Positions 9,925 through 17,285 of a stretch of 54,769 nucleotides of DNA are shown here, in pieces. Each line of letters begins with the position of its first letter. Within the stretch, counting starts at the first letter, position 1. A program made the translations under genes and the position numbers. Below the pieces are notes generated by a model. It had not been told where the DNA came from, ran no database searches, and saw only the letters and a list, made by a program, of their open reading frames with translations. The DNA is from Roseivirga sp. (GTDB lineage: Bacteria > Bacteroidota > Bacteroidia > Cytophagales > Cyclobacteriaceae). The stretch spans positions 1 to 54,769 of the forward strand of contig JAJCYM010000030.1 of the NCBI GenBank assembly GCA_029262895.1, given 5' to 3'.

Positions 9925-10856
9925 GATTCTTTTTTTAAGACTTTTCTAACGGCTAATTCGTCTTTTTTCAACTGATCTTTAAGTTGATCAAGGTTATCAA
10001 ATTTAACTTCTTTTCTGATGCAATCGATGAATTCAATGCTGATTTCCTGACCGTAAATGTCCTGATCAAAATCAAAGATATGTGCCTCAATGGTTTTGGT
10101 GCTTCCTCCAACTGTCGGGCGATTGCCGATATTCAGCATACCGTCTCGTTTTTCGTACTTGTTGCACACCTTTACGGCATAAATACCATCTGCCGGGATA
10201 AGCTTATAGGGCTCTTTTATGCTGATGTTGGCAGTTGGGAAGCCGATGGTTCTTCCAAGCTGATTGCCCTGAACCACAAGACCGGTCAGAGAATAGGGAC
10301 GGCCTAAGTATTGGCTGGCCGAGCTTACCAAGCCTTGGTCCAATGCCTCCCGAATTTTGGTTGAGCTCACCCCAATTTCATCAACATCTTGTCTTGGTAT
10401 TTCTTCAACTTCGTAATTGTATTGAGATGAATACTTGACCAGATCATCGAATCCTCCCTTCCGGTCTTTACCAAAACGATGGTCATAGCCAATGATCAAT
10501 TTGTTTGTATGCACCCGCTCATGCAGAATTATGCGAATATAATCTTCACTTGAAAGTTCTGAAAACTCCTTGGTGAATGGAATTTTGACTAAATGATCAA
10601 CTCCGTGTTTTTCGAGTAATGTGGCTTTTTCCGGGAATGTTGACAGCAGTCTGAGCCCATTAGTTTTTGGATTCAAAACCAACCTTGGGTGAGGCCAATA
10701 GGTGATCAACACGGTCTCCCCATCTATGGCATCTGCGGCTTGTCTAAGCCGCTCCAGAATTTTCTGATGGCCTACATGTACACCATCAAATGTACCGCTG
10801 GTAACTACCGCGTTCTTAAGGCCTTCAATTGATTCCGTACCCAGATGAATCTTCAT
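9921..10856 (-). CDS. ribF: Bifunctional riboflavin kinase / FAD synthetase
   Basis: A 311-residue cytoplasmic enzyme making FMN and then FAD from riboflavin. The N-terminal FAD-synthetase domain has the nucleotidyltransferase motif [15 protein letters not shown] (about residues 22-36) and [13 protein letters not shown]. The C-terminal kinase domain (about 185-305) has [11 protein letters not shown] and the DGIYAV strand. Length and domain order are standard. It overlaps truB upstream and scoA downstream by 4 bases each. Confidence 0.95.
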   Translation of the reverse strand: MKIHLGTESIEGLKNAVVTSGTFDGVHVGHQKILERLRQAADAIDGETVLITYWPHPRLVLNPKTNGLRLLSTFPEKATLLEKHGVDHLVKIPFTKEFSELSSEDYIRIILHERVHTNKLIIGYDHRFGKDRKGGFDDLVKYSSQYNYEVEEIPRQDVDEIGVSSTKIREALDQGLVSSASQYLGRPYSLTGLVVQGNQLGRTIGFPTANISIKEPYKLIPADGIYAVKVCNKYEKRDGMLNIGNRPTVGGSTKTIEAHIFDFDQDIYGQEISIEFIDCIRKEVKFDNLDQLKDQLKKDELAVRKVLKKES

Positions 10857-11563
10857 TGATCTTGTTTTACCATTTTGATGAAATCATCCAATTGGAACGC
10901 ATTGTCCAAGTGGTGCTCACCACTGCGTGTTCTTTTCAAAGCTTTCAAATAGCCGCCTACACCAAGTTCTTGTCCCAGGTCATTGGCAATGCTCCTTATA
11001 TAAGTGCCTTTTGAGCAAACAATCCGAAAGTGGACTTCGGGCAAATCTACCTTCTCAATTTCAAATTCAGAAATTAAAACCTCTCTGGATTTCATTTCCA
11101 CCTTTTCTCCCTTTCTGGCTGCCTTGTATGCTCTTTTGCCATCAACACGTAGGGCAGAGAATGCAGGCGGGGTCTGTTCAATCTTTCCCAGAAATTTTTT
11201 GGAAGCACTAGTAATTTCATCAACGCTGAGGTGTTCAACATTTGTAGCTTCAGAAAGTTCAGTTTCCAGATCAAAAGACGGAGTGGTTTGACCCAGTGAT
11301 ATGATCCCTGTGTATTCCTTTTCATCCGCGATAAGTGATTCTATGGTCTTGGTTTTTTTTCCCGTGCAAATAATCAAAAGCCCGGTGGCCAGAGGATCTA
11401 AAGTGCCGGCATGACCTACCTTTTTCACCCTGATGGCATATCTGATTTTGTTCACAACATCAAATGATGTCCATTCTCTTGGCTTATCTATCAGCACTTT
11501 CTGACCAGCGAGAAAATTCTCTTGGATAGAAAGTGAAGGATCAAGATCCAGACTAGGGTTCAT
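10853..11563 (-). CDS. truB: tRNA pseudouridine(55) synthase
   Basis: A 236-residue enzyme that converts U55 to pseudouridine in the tRNA T-loop. Motif II GHAGTLDPLATGLL carries the catalytic Asp56; KPREWTSFDVV near the N-terminus and GTYIRSIANDLG near residue 190 are also typical. The gene starts directly after the uppP stop and its own stop overlaps the ribF start. The truB-ribF order is common in bacteria; being downstream of uppP and ftsX is typical for Bacteroidota. Confidence 0.95.
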   Translation of the reverse strand: MNPSLDLDPSLSIQENFLAGQKVLIDKPREWTSFDVVNKIRYAIRVKKVGHAGTLDPLATGLLIICTGKKTKTIESLIADEKEYTGIISLGQTTPSFDLETELSEATNVEHLSVDEITSASKKFLGKIEQTPPAFSALRVDGKRAYKAARKGEKVEMKSREVLISEFEIEKVDLPEVHFRIVCSKGTYIRSIANDLGQELGVGGYLKALKRTRSGEHHLDNAFQLDDFIKMVKQDQ

Positions 11564-12355
11564 TTAGAATAGGGTATAGGCGACAGCGCCAATGCCAACA
11601 ATAAAACAGTAGTATGCAAAATACTTTAACTGACTGCGCTTGACCAAACTAATCATCCATTTACAAGCAAAAAGCCCGGCAATAAATGCTGCAACAAAAC
11701 CAACAATCAAGATAGAAACATCAGTTTGACTTGCAGCAAGATCACCACTCAAAATGTCTTTGGCCATTTTGCCCAGAATTAGGGGGACCACCATTAAAAA
11801 GGAGAATCGGGCTGCTTTTTCACGGTCTATGCCAAGCAATACGGAGGTAGAAATGGTAGCACCTGATCTCGAAATACCTGGCAGAATAGCAATTGCCTGA
11901 GAGATACCAATGAGAATGCTGTTGGTATAACTGACTTGTTTAGTGGTGTTTTTGGCTTTGTCGGCCAGAAACAACAAAAGGCCAGTGACTAAAAGCATAA
12001 AACCAACCAGCATAATCTGACCGCCAAAAAGTGACTCTATTTCTTCGTCAAACAGAACACCAGCCACAGCAGCAGGAATCATGGAAAGGACAATCTTTAA
12101 TGAGAATTTGAATTGCTCATTATTTTTGAATTGGAACAGTCCTTTGATAAGGTCGACAATGTCTTTTCTGAAAATCACGATGGTACTTAGCGCTGTAGCT
12201 GCATGTAGCACCACGGTAAAAAGTAGACTTTCTTCAGGGAGACTCTGATCGCCCAGAATTGCTTTTCCAAGCTCCAAATGGCCGCTGCTGCTCACTGGCA
12301 GAAACTCGGTTAACCCTTGAACAATGCCAAGAATTAGCGCTTCAATTATGCTCAT
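11564..12355 (-). CDS. uppP: Undecaprenyl-diphosphatase (BacA/UppP)
   Basis: A 263-residue inner-membrane enzyme that dephosphorylates undecaprenyl pyrophosphate, recycling the lipid carrier for peptidoglycan and surface polysaccharides. The two catalytic motifs are present: GLTEFLPVSSSGHLELG near residue 15 and LPGISRSGATIS near residue 155. About eight hydrophobic segments are visible. Its start overlaps the preceding DUF3098 gene by 4 bases. Confidence 0.95.
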   Translation of the reverse strand: MSIIEALILGIVQGLTEFLPVSSSGHLELGKAILGDQSLPEESLLFTVVLHAATALSTIVIFRKDIVDLIKGLFQFKNNEQFKFSLKIVLSMIPAAVAGVLFDEEIESLFGGQIMLVGFMLLVTGLLLFLADKAKNTTKQVSYTNSILIGISQAIAILPGISRSGATISTSVLLGIDREKAARFSFLMVVPLILGKMAKDILSGDLAASQTDVSILIVGFVAAFIAGLFACKWMISLVKRSQLKYFAYYCFIVGIGAVAYTLF

Positions 12356-12570
12356 TGATCAGGCTTGGGCTTTTTGAAAATGGCGAAGAACTGAATAACA
12401 AAGCCTGCAACTAAAATGATAGGGCCAAGGGTTAGCCCAAGGAAGCCCTGACCGTGCTGTGTGCTGTCAAGTGACATCACAATATAGCCTAGCAGAAGAA
12501 CACCCAGCCCAATGAGCATCCATTTATAGTTCTCTTTGCCAAAGGCAAAATTTTTCTTGTTTTCAGACAT
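12352..12570 (-). CDS. DUF3098 family small membrane protein
   Basis: A 72-residue protein with two predicted membrane helices (about residues 15-33 and 44-65) and a short charged tail. It belongs to the Bacteroidota DUF3098 family, which sits as here between ftsX and uppP. The function is unknown; the constant position suggests a role linked to cell-envelope synthesis or division (inference). It is spaced 1 base from ftsX and overlaps uppP by 4 bases. Confidence 0.85.
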   Translation of the reverse strand: MSENKKNFAFGKENYKWMLIGLGVLLLGYIVMSLDSTQHGQGFLGLTLGPIILVAGFVIQFFAIFKKPKPDQ

Positions 12571-12571
12571 G

Positions 12572-13468
12572 TTAGTAAAGTTCGTCTAACGACATTCTCA
12601 AGTATTTGTTCATTGCTCTCTGTGTGCTGATAAAGGCGATAAAACCTCCTAATACAATCAGCCCACCATAAAGCAACATTATATAAAGTTCATTTTGCAA
12701 GTCTTGCAAACCATCAATCCTGTTGTTGGCCAATTCGGTTAGCCCGAAAAGCATGCCGCACGAAACAATCCCGGCTATAGCGCCATGCATTAATGCCTTT
12801 TTCAGAAAGGGCATTTTTATAAAACCACGCGTAGCACCTACCAACTGCATACTTCTGATTAAGAAGCGTTGAGAGAAAAGTGCCAGCCTTATGGTGCTAT
12901 TGATTAGCATGACGACTACAATGAGAAGAACTGCGGCAAAACCCAACAGGAAGAGGCTGATATTGGTGAGGTTCCGGTTGATGGAGTCAACGAGACTTTC
13001 CACATAGGTAACCTCGAATACACCACTAATTCCAGCAATGTTGCTTTTAATACTGTCCAGCTTATTGGCTTCCTGATATGCAGGATCAACATTAATGACC
13101 AAGGCATCCCTCAGTGGATTATCTCCGAGAAATTCTGTAAAATCTTCCCCGGTATCTTCCATGAATTGTGCGGCAGCTTGTTCTTTGGATATAAAATTGA
13201 TTTGCGGCTGATTATCCTTTGTTAAGGTAAATTCTCGTGATGAAAGATCACCTTGAATCCGGTTTCTTTGGTTCAGGGTAACGTTTTTGTTGAGATAAAC
13301 CTGAACCTCAATATTTTCCTGAATATTGGTGGTAAGCTGTTTGGTTTGCAATAATAAGACCCCAAAAATACCAATGACAAAAAGTGCCAGTGCTATACTA
13401 AAGATGACACTGCCGTATTGGTAGGAACCAAGCTTCTTTTTTCTCTTGTATTTTTTTTCTTCTGCCAA
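12572..13468 (-). CDS. ftsX: Cell-division ABC transporter permease FtsX
   Basis: A 298-residue inner-membrane protein. With the ATPase FtsE it controls peptidoglycan hydrolases during division. It has TM1 at about residues 20-42, a periplasmic domain (about 43-170, with IEVQVYLNK and a SKEQAAAQF segment) and three C-terminal helices in the FtsX domain with the LVGATRGFIKMPFL coupling region. The reading frame has no ATG near its beginning; TTG at 13468 is the only start before an in-frame stop and gives MAEEKKYKRKKKLGSYQYG. It is the first gene of a seven-gene operon; ftsE is not in this window. Confidence 0.92.
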   Translation of the reverse strand: MAEEKKYKRKKKLGSYQYGSVIFSIALALFVIGIFGVLLLQTKQLTTNIQENIEVQVYLNKNVTLNQRNRIQGDLSSREFTLTKDNQPQINFISKEQAAAQFMEDTGEDFTEFLGDNPLRDALVINVDPAYQEANKLDSIKSNIAGISGVFEVTYVESLVDSINRNLTNISLFLLGFAAVLLIVVVMLINSTIRLALFSQRFLIRSMQLVGATRGFIKMPFLKKALMHGAIAGIVSCGMLFGLTELANNRIDGLQDLQNELYIMLLYGGLIVLGGFIAFISTQRAMNKYLRMSLDELY

Positions 13469-13483
13469 GGCTACTTATTGGAT

Positions 13484-13491
13484 CAAAAATA
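13484..13491 (-). promoter_or_regulatory. Candidate -7 element of the ftsX operon
   Basis: The minus strand reads TATTTTTG (TAnnTTTG), ending 15 bases before the ftsX TTG start. It would give a very short leader. No well-placed -33 TTG is seen. Confidence 0.35.
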
Positions 13492-13566
13492 GTAATTAAA
13501 CATGAGTTAAGGATAGAAATTAGTGTCAAGCTGTGAAAATGGCTTTTTACCTTTCTCAATACGCTG

Positions 13567-14205
13567 TCAGGTCATTTTTATTACCTCATTTTGGGCAATG
13601 GCATATATATTATCGCTCTTTCGGATAGAAATTTTGGCCGTACCTGTAAACTGACCAAAGGCAGGGAGCAGAGCCTGGTTTTTTCCAAAGTAAAAAACAG
13701 GAACGCGTAATGATTGGCGGGCCTTTCCGCGAAGCCTAACGGCTGGGTGGATATGGCCAGCAATGTTGTAGTCTCCTTCATGTTCCTCTTGAGGATGGTG
13801 GGTGAAATGGAAAGGCGCGATGTCAAGAAAATCAACCAATTCCAGGTTGGTTATTCGGTAATCGTTCTCCATCAACACGTCATGGTTTCCTCTTACCAGG
13901 ATGAATTGCAAAGGGGCCTTGGTTTTCATCCATCTTCTGAAAATCTCCCAACCCTGATTATGGTCGCTATGAAAAAGATCACCAAGGAAAATGACAGCCT
14001 CAGGTTTGAAAGCGTTGATCAGCTTTTCAATAATTAGAATGTCTTTGGAGTGGATGAGGTCAGAAACCGGTATGCCGGATTTTCTGAAATGACCCGCTTT
14101 GCCTAAATGCACATCGGCCAGAATGAGCATTTGTTTTTCCTTCCAGAAAATGACCTTTTCAGGACAAAGGATAAAAGTCTGACCTAGTATATTATGCTCA
14201 ATCAT
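13567..14205 (-). CDS. pdeM: PdeM-like metallophosphoesterase (ligase-associated DNA damage response endonuclease)
   Basis: A 212-residue calcineurin-type metallophosphoesterase. The metal-binding motifs are in order: ADVHLGK, FLGDLFHSD, VRGNHD and AGHIHPAVRL, with two metal ions expected. The sequence fits the PdeM family, usually found with a DNA ligase, an Lhr-like helicase and an exonuclease; those partners are not nearby here, so the DNA-repair role rests on family similarity alone. The ATG at 14205 (MIEHNILGQ) is preferred over one 16 codons upstream, which would add a hydrophobic stretch unlike the family. Confidence 0.85.
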   Translation of the reverse strand: MIEHNILGQTFILCPEKVIFWKEKQMLILADVHLGKAGHFRKSGIPVSDLIHSKDILIIEKLINAFKPEAVIFLGDLFHSDHNQGWEIFRRWMKTKAPLQFILVRGNHDVLMENDYRITNLELVDFLDIAPFHFTHHPQEEHEGDYNIAGHIHPAVRLRGKARQSLRVPVFYFGKNQALLPAFGQFTGTAKISIRKSDNIYAIAQNEVIKMT

Positions 14206-14287
14206 CAATAGTAAAACATAGAAACGTGTCGAATGTACAGAAAACTTCGACACGTTTTGTCCTTATGATGAAACGCTGTTGACCACT

Positions 14288-15412
14288 TTACTTTTGTTTC
14301 AAAATGTACTCCCCCGTAAATTTCAACTGTTCAGTTTCTGATAAAGGATGAAATCTTGCCCCTTGTATATCACGGAATAGTCTTTCCATTTCCTGATTCT
14401 TGAAATAGCTCTGGCCGCCATTGATTTCAAAAGCTTTACTAACCGTTTGAATTACAGCATTGGCCACGGCAGTTTTCCGGATTAAGATGTCATTTCCGTT
14501 TTGGTCCGTTGGCTCAAAATCCAAGTCATTGGCAATTCTAACCATGTCTTCCCACATCACTTTGGCATGCGTGAACATATTCTGCAATGCCCCAATCTGA
14601 CTTACGATATGTGGGGGAACGTCTGAGGATTGCCTGAATTTTTCTACAACAAGTTCAACCGCCCTTTCAGCAATTCCAACGTAGGCCGACATGATTAATG
14701 GCATGGCTACAGTTAGTACAACATTCCACACGGGATGAAACTCTCCAACATTGCGGCTTAGGACTATGGCACCTTCAGGAACAAAAACATTGTCGAATTT
14801 AATGGTGTGCGACCCTGTACCACGCATGCCCATGGTATTCCAGTTGTTGAGATGAGATACGCCCTCGGTTTTCATGGGTACTGGAAAGTGGAGGACTTTC
14901 ATACCGTTTTCAGGATCGTTGAATTGGGCACTGGTGACGATCACATCGCCATAAGCAGATTGGCTGGCGAAATGTTTCAAGCCAGAAAGGCGATAACCAT
15001 TTTCTACTTTCACTAACTCACCGTTAGACGCTAACCAATCTTTGGCACCTGTGCTGATCAATACCAATTGTTCTCTCGCTACTTTTTCAAGCATTTTTTC
15101 ACCTCCCTGGCCTTTTTTGTATTTCCAAATGTTGGCGGCCAGCAGGTGGTTGTGCATGGTCATGGCCAGTGCAGTTGACCCACAACTCTTTCCAATCCTT
15201 TTGATGATATTACACATCTCTGAATGCGAGACTCCATAACCCCCTAGCTCTTCAGGAATTGTCAATGACTGGTATCCACTGGCCTTAAGGTCAGCATAAT
15301 TATCAGCAACAAAATCACCAGCCTGATCATGCTTTGCTGCTCTTTCTGCAAATGCATTGGCCAGGTCATTCGTGATTGCGTTCCAGTTTACTTTTTCTAT
15401 TGAGGACTCCAT
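14288..15412 (-). CDS. Acyl-CoA dehydrogenase-fold flavoprotein lacking the usual catalytic glutamate
   Basis: A 374-residue protein with the three parts of the acyl-CoA dehydrogenase fold. These are a helical N-terminus (IPEELGGYGVS), a middle beta domain (LSGLKHFASQSAYGD, WNTMGMRGTGSHTIKFDNVFVP) and a helical C-terminus (AFEINGGQSYFKNQEMERLFRDIQGARFHPLSETEQ). Where true dehydrogenases have RDAxxxxIYEGT, this protein reads RDIQGARFHPLS, so the glutamate position is proline. This resembles members that work as flavin-dependent monooxygenases (DszC-like) or on non-CoA substrates; which applies cannot be decided here. The AraC gene upstream is read in the same direction and could be co-transcribed. 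Confidence 0.75.
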   Translation of the reverse strand: MESSIEKVNWNAITNDLANAFAERAAKHDQAGDFVADNYADLKASGYQSLTIPEELGGYGVSHSEMCNIIKRIGKSCGSTALAMTMHNHLLAANIWKYKKGQGGEKMLEKVAREQLVLISTGAKDWLASNGELVKVENGYRLSGLKHFASQSAYGDVIVTSAQFNDPENGMKVLHFPVPMKTEGVSHLNNWNTMGMRGTGSHTIKFDNVFVPEGAIVLSRNVGEFHPVWNVVLTVAMPLIMSAYVGIAERAVELVVEKFRQSSDVPPHIVSQIGALQNMFTHAKVMWEDMVRIANDLDFEPTDQNGNDILIRKTAVANAVIQTVSKAFEINGGQSYFKNQEMERLFRDIQGARFHPLSETEQLKFTGEYILKQK

Positions 15413-15439
15413 GGTTTTTATTTTTGCGTTTTGATATCA

Positions 15440-15447
15440 CAAAACTA
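15440..15447 (-). promoter_or_regulatory. Candidate -7 element of the acyl-CoA dehydrogenase-like gene
   Basis: The minus strand reads TAGTTTTG (TAnnTTTG), ending 27 bases before the ATG at 15412, inside the gap to the AraC gene. No -33 TTG at standard spacing. Confidence 0.4.
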
Positions 15448-15513
15448 GTGGGTCTTTCTTTTTCAGAGATGACTGAGAAGTTCAATGAGTTGACTAAGAA
15501 GGCCAAGTTGAAA

Positions 15514-16386
15514 TTAAGCCAACTGAGGTAATTGGTTTCTGTATTGTGTGGGGCTCTGGCCAAACTTCGCCTTGAAGCTTCGACTGAAGTGAGATAAGTC
15601 TTCAAAGCCAGACTCGAAGATGATGTCTGAGATAGAAAGGCCATGTCTGTGAATCAAGGCTTTTGCGTGTTGCAGGCGTTTTTCCAGCAACCACCGCCCT
15701 GGAGTGCTATCGAAGCTCTTTTTGAAATCCCTCTTGAAGGTTGATAAACTTCTATGAGACATTTCGGCATATTCTTCCAAGGAGAGGTTGTACAAAAAAT
15801 TCTTTTCCATGATGCCCTTCAAATCGACATTAGTAGAATTGCTTACACGATGAAAGTAGCTGGCTATATCCTCGTTTTTGCTGTCAGAAAGTAGGTTGAT
15901 GATTAACTCCTTGAGCTTGAGTTTCAAAAGCGAATCGGCAACTTCTCCTTTGTGGTGAAAGTAGCTAAGCATGGATTGGAAAAAAGCCTGGAGGGGTATC
16001 GTATTTTCTATCCATTGAGCCGATTCAGTATAGACCTCGGGCCTTGGCACACCAATCTCAGCAACATTTGATTCCTGAACACTCTCCTTTATGAAATTAT
16101 CGGAGATGAAGAAGCCAAGCATGCAAAAGTCATCTTCAAAGAACTGATCGATAATTTTGGCTCCTTTTTTTATGTACAAGGTTGATCCAGCGGTACCAGC
16201 CCATTCACCATCTACGGACTTCCAGGTTTTTGTTCCACTGAGTATATGTACAAGCAGGTCGCAATGCGTCCAAACAGCAGCTGTTTGAACTTGTAATGGA
16301 CAATTGTATTCGACAAATAGAAGATCGTCTACCTCAAACTTATGGTAATTCAATCCTCCTTTTAAGACATCATATAAGTTGAACAT
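15514..16386 (-). CDS. AraC-family transcriptional regulator
   Basis: A 290-residue regulator. Residues about 1-180 form an ExsA-like sensing domain with a cupin-type pattern (LLVHILSGTKTWKSVDGEW). The C-terminal 100 residues are the paired helix-turn-helix region of AraC (SLEEYAEMSHRSLSTFKRDFKKSF and HGLSISDIIFESGFEDLSHFSRSFKAKFGQSPTQYR). The first ATG (16386) is taken as the start; an in-frame TTG lies two codons before it. It is divergent from the DinB-like gene and upstream of the flavoprotein gene, both likely targets. A pair of direct repeats in the shared intergenic region is a candidate binding site. Confidence 0.9.
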   Translation of the reverse strand: MFNLYDVLKGGLNYHKFEVDDLLFVEYNCPLQVQTAAVWTHCDLLVHILSGTKTWKSVDGEWAGTAGSTLYIKKGAKIIDQFFEDDFCMLGFFISDNFIKESVQESNVAEIGVPRPEVYTESAQWIENTIPLQAFFQSMLSYFHHKGEVADSLLKLKLKELIINLLSDSKNEDIASYFHRVSNSTNVDLKGIMEKNFLYNLSLEEYAEMSHRSLSTFKRDFKKSFDSTPGRWLLEKRLQHAKALIHRHGLSISDIIFESGFEDLSHFSRSFKAKFGQSPTQYRNQLPQLA

Positions 16387-16403
16387 GATCAATTGCTCCA
16401 GTT

Positions 16404-16411
16404 CAAAAATA
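16404..16411 (-). promoter_or_regulatory. Candidate -7 element of the araC-type gene
   Basis: The minus strand reads TATTTTTG (TAnnTTTG), ending 17 bases before the regulator's ATG. Confidence 0.4.
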
Positions 16412-16452
16412 CAAAATCATTGAATTAGCATGGTTAATGTCTTATTTGAATG

Positions 16453-16481
16453 GTTGAACAATTATGAACCAAGTTGAACAA
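16453..16481 (+). promoter_or_regulatory. Direct repeats gttgaacaa spaced two helical turns, candidate AraC-type operator
   Basis: The exact 9-mer gttgaacaa occurs at 16453-16461 and 16473-16481, 20 bases apart, which places both on the same face of the helix. They lie between the divergent AraC and DinB-like genes, about 46-74 bases before a near-consensus -7 element (TATTATTG at 16527-16534) of the plus-strand gene. AraC-type activators usually bind direct repeats of this spacing. Confidence 0.5.
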
Positions 16482-16553
16482 GTGATTTCGTTAGTATCAT
16501 AAAGTGGGTATTTACTTTTCTCTTTCTATTATTGCATCTCAAAATATTTGATT

Positions 16554-17150
16554 ATGAAATACAGATTGGTTTTTGCCTCAATACTCGTTTGCTTGTGCTT
16601 TCAGATGAACGCACAAGATTCTACTGACTACTACTATCAAATCCCGGATTACCCGGCTAAATACACGGCAGGCACTGTAGCCGGTCGAGTGGCAGACGGT
16701 TTAGGGTTTAGATACTACTGGGCTACGGCAGGCTTGACTGCCGAAAACATGGCCTTCAAATCCAATGAGGATGGGAGAACAATCGAGGAGACTATGGATC
16801 ATATTTTGGGACTGACCAGAATTGTGATGAATGCTACAAAGAAAATACCGACTGATTTTTCGATAGAATATCCCAAATGGACCTTTGAAGAAAAAAGGGA
16901 AAAGACTTTGGAATATATCAAAGTGGCGAGTGAAATATTGAAGAAGGCCAAGGCCAAAGATTTTAAGGAGTTCGAAATGATCTTCCTTTCAGCTGACGGA
17001 AGTAAAAGAGAGTATCCATTCTGGAACGAGCTCAATGGCCCTTTGTCAGATGCACTTTGGCATACGGGCCAGGTTGTATTGATGAGGAGGGGAGCCGGTA
17101 ATCCTTTTAACTCCAATGCGAGTGTTCTTTCTGGTAAGGTGAGAAAATAG
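16554..17150 (+). CDS. DinB-like domain protein with signal peptide
   Basis: A 198-residue protein with a signal peptide (MKYRLVFASILVCLCFQMNA) and a helical body like the DinB/DUF1569 four-helix-bundle family. It shows GFRYYWATAGLTAENMAF, RTIEETMDHILGLTRIVMNA and ALWHTGQVVLMRRGAGNP; the H in each of the last two segments would be a metal ligand. Members bind divalent metal and include thiol transferases; the exact reaction here is unknown. An in-frame TTG lies two codons upstream, but the ATG at 16554 begins the signal peptide. The gene is divergent from the AraC regulator. Confidence 0.75.
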   Translation: MKYRLVFASILVCLCFQMNAQDSTDYYYQIPDYPAKYTAGTVAGRVADGLGFRYYWATAGLTAENMAFKSNEDGRTIEETMDHILGLTRIVMNATKKIPTDFSIEYPKWTFEEKREKTLEYIKVASEILKKAKAKDFKEFEMIFLSADGSKREYPFWNELNGPLSDALWHTGQVVLMRRGAGNPFNSNASVLSGKVRK

Positions 17151-17285
17151 TTTTTGATTTCGGGGATTGGGTTAAATAGGCAAGATCGTTTGACCAGACT
17201 GCAACCGTGGCTTATGAATGATACCGTGTGTTGAGCTCAGTTCGGTATGCATGCAGCAATGTAGGTTAACATAGCGTTGGAAATA

